Positions 62,105-64,000 of a stretch of DNA of 64,000 nucleotides are shown here, piece after piece. Position 1 is the first letter of the stretch. Each line of letters starts with the position of its first letter. The DNA comes from Vigna angularis (lineage: Eukaryota > Streptophyta > Magnoliopsida > Fabales > Fabaceae). The translations under genes were made by a program, and so were the position numbers. The stretch is from the NCBI RefSeq assembly GCF_016808095.1, contig NC_068972.1, forward strand, positions 2,790,001-2,854,000, given 5' to 3'. The notes beneath the pieces were generated by a model. That model did not search any database. It was not told where the DNA came from and saw only the letters and a program-made list of their open reading frames with translations.

Positions 62105-63366
62105 CTATTGAATATATTTGAACAAATCCTCTGATTGAAGATAAGAGAAATTTTTATTTTCATAAACTATTTTAATGTTCCGATTCAAAGTTTATCGATG
62201 TGTCATTAAAATTAATTATTGTATTTTTGAATATTGTCTGTTTTAAAAATTGAAGTTTCATTATAATTTTATCTTACAATATGTCTTGAATGGTGGAATG
62301 AAGAAAAAATGTTTAAATTGAATTTAATATCAACTTTTAGACAATGTAAGATTATTGAATGTAGAAAAATAATTTAAATATTTAGACAATACATTAAAGA
62401 TCAACATCTACACTATTATGTGAATCAAAACATTTGACAAAAAAACATATTTAATAACATGAATAGAATAAATAAAATTAATGTTTACTAAATATGAAAT
62501 GTTAGCATTTTAGATTGACTATACTTTAACACTTCAATTTTTCTCTTACGCTTTGTAGTGTCAAATAATATTTTACCTAGCATTTAATTTAAGGTATGAG
62601 TCACTAACTTCAATTCCCTAATCTCAAACATTAAATAATTTATGGAGTATCGAACTGAACACCCCACCCCAAAAGACAGCAAGATATCCACGAAACTATG
62701 TATTACTTAACACGTTAAATCTCCTTTAGCTGCACGTAAACATTTTCAAGTATATTATATGTCTTCTTATTGACTACACATTAAACTTTGATTAAACAGC
62801 TTATAATTAAATCCAATGATAATATTTGATTAAAAACTGTGACAGAACAGATTAATAACTACGAGTAGTTCAACTGTTAATAGCTGGTGAACTAATATTT
62901 TTTTCTTTAAAGGAAGTAAAGTATTGTTAATATGGTTGGTATTTGTTGACAAAAAAAGTGTGATATATAAAATGAAAATGTTGGAATTCGGGGTTTTTTC
63001 TAAAATAGAGTACGCGTTTTTAAATTACGCCGCTATGGATAGAGGTCATGCGTACAATATTGGGATAAGGTAGTGTTTGACGGGTGTAATATATTTATAA
63101 ATAAATATTTATTTTTGAAGTTCTTAACAATATTAAAAATACATTTATTTTCATACGGAAACAGAAAATTAATTGTTAGGAAAGAAATCTCTTCTCACAT
63201 TATTCTGCCGTTTTCAAGAATGTTTTTTTCTAGACAATTATTATTACAGCATGTCCTTTTTTAAAGTGATGTCAATTTCAAAGGTATTTTCGGTTTTGTG
63301 TATTAGCAATTAAAGTGGTTACTCTTACATCAACACTATTTTATTTGAAAGACTATAACACCAGAA

Positions 63367-63438
63367 GCGTTTGTAGTCCAACGGTTAGGATAATTGCCTT
63401 CCAAGCAATAGACCCGGGTTCGACTCCCGGCAAACGCA
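63367..63438 (+). tRNA. trnG-TCC: tRNA-Gly (anticodon TCC)
   Basis: A 72-nt cloverleaf without intron. The acceptor stem pairs GCGTTTG (63367-63373) with CAAACGC (63431-63437), with discriminator A at 63438. The D arm holds the A-box (TAGTCCAACGGTTAGG). The anticodon stem ATTGC/GCAAT encloses loop CTTCCAA with anticodon TCC. The T arm is CCGGG-TTCGACT-CCCGG (B-box GGTTCGACTCC). CCA is not encoded, as expected for a nuclear gene. A T-run at 63456-63459 could end pol III transcription. It is a nuclear gene for decoding GGA and related Gly codons. Confidence 0.95.
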
Positions 63439-64000
63439 TTTCACTTAAAGTTATCTTTTATATTTATATATAACTAAAAAACTTATATAGAGAGAATTTG
63501 ATTTAAAATTCTTAATTTTTGTTATGTATAATTAAATATGACAAAATTACCACTAACTCAAGTCTAAAAATAGAAATTCAAGTCAAATTAAAAAAAAATA
63601 ACAAAAATTTTAAAATAAATTTTCTCTCAACCCACTCACTTAACAGCTGCAATCAATTTTTTTTAGTTAATTTTGATCATAATACAATTCAAATACTAAT
63701 ATTGACCAGCGAGTCGTGAAATTTCTGATAATACAAGCATGAAAGATCAAATTCATTGGTAAATTATTAAAACTGACGAATTAAACTTTTTGTATTCCTA
63801 ATTTTAGAAATTGAGCCTAACATTGTGGATGTTAAGGTTCAAAATAATTAAGTATTGTTGTAGTTAAGAAGTGAACATATTTTGAGAGGGTAAAAGCATA
63901 GTGTGAAAAGTGGTTGGAAAACCATGTCACTACAAGGGGACACGATGAATCTTGAACAGTGTAATATGGTAATTATAGACAAAATGCAAAAGGAGAAAGT
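63439..64000. other. AT-rich sequence after the tRNA gene
   Basis: Apart from the possible pol III T-run at 63456-63459 I see nothing here. The 66-codon frame at 63519-63719 is AT-rich and featureless. Confidence 0.6.

Larger units (their letters stand above)
58233..63366. other. AT-rich intergenic region
   Basis: 58233-58310 is GA-rich and is probably the leader of the PB1 gene. The rest has no supportable gene. A GC-richer patch at about 59020-59280 (with GTTACGTTACGGCGTTAT and GACGCGCATAA) stands out but shows no frame or clear repeat ends. Three microsatellites are listed separately. The many frames of 60-65 codons are AT-rich noise. Confidence 0.7.

Noticed and set aside
1..64000. CRISPR arrays, operons or prokaryotic-type systems
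   Set aside because: The regular repeats present are microsatellites or LTR parts; all genes are intron-bearing or plant-type, so these categories do not apply.

Overview
This is a 64 kb piece of a plant nuclear genome. The genes are split by many short GT-AG introns, the DNA between genes is very AT-rich and full of TA and ATT microsatellites, and the recognisable proteins are plant families (class II trehalose-phosphate synthase, Aux/IAA, LRR receptor kinase, PB1 protein). Small LTR elements primed by initiator tRNA-Met, of a kind I associate with legumes, suggest a legume, probably near Phaseolus or Vigna. The species is an inference.

Layout: an AT-rich leader with a 597-bp miniature LTR element (0.6-1.2 kb); a TPS6-like gene (+, CDS 6.7-9.8 kb); a small single-span membrane protein (+, 12.8-13.0 kb); a 12-exon gene for a CinA-C-like/nucleotidylyltransferase fusion (-, 16.0-20.5 kb); about 8 kb of non-coding DNA with a 5S-rRNA-bearing, Cassandra-like LTR (22.3-22.7 kb); a ZAR1-like atypical LRR kinase (+, 28.6-30.9 kb); an IAA32-type Aux/IAA that lacks the degron (-, 34.5-35.6 kb); a 9-exon alpha/beta hydrolase (-, 38.8-44.3 kb); the Elongator subunit ELP2 (+, 46.9-53.0 kb) with a three-LTR TRIM in intron 8; a PAL OF QUIRKY-like PB1 protein (-, 55.9-58.2 kb); and a tRNA-Gly(TCC) at 63.4 kb.

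Every spliced CDS was rebuilt by hand from splice signals, reading phase and family conservation, and every total is a multiple of three: TPS6 853 aa, nucleotidyltransferase 382, ZAR1-like 709, IAA32-like 184, hydrolase 589, ELP2 838, PB1 protein 715. UTR ends are not known.

The genes do not form a pathway. The order nucleotidyltransferase - ZAR1-like - IAA32-like - POQ-like matches, from memory, four consecutive Arabidopsis loci (At2g01220 to At2g01190), so this looks like an ancient conserved block into which the hydrolase and ELP2 genes are interleaved. I saw no phage, CRISPR or bacterial-type system, and nothing I would call a new system. The most unusual items are the CinA-C/nucleotidyltransferase fusion with altered deamidase motifs, the tandem TRIM with intact target duplication, and an inferred GC-AG intron in the receptor kinase.
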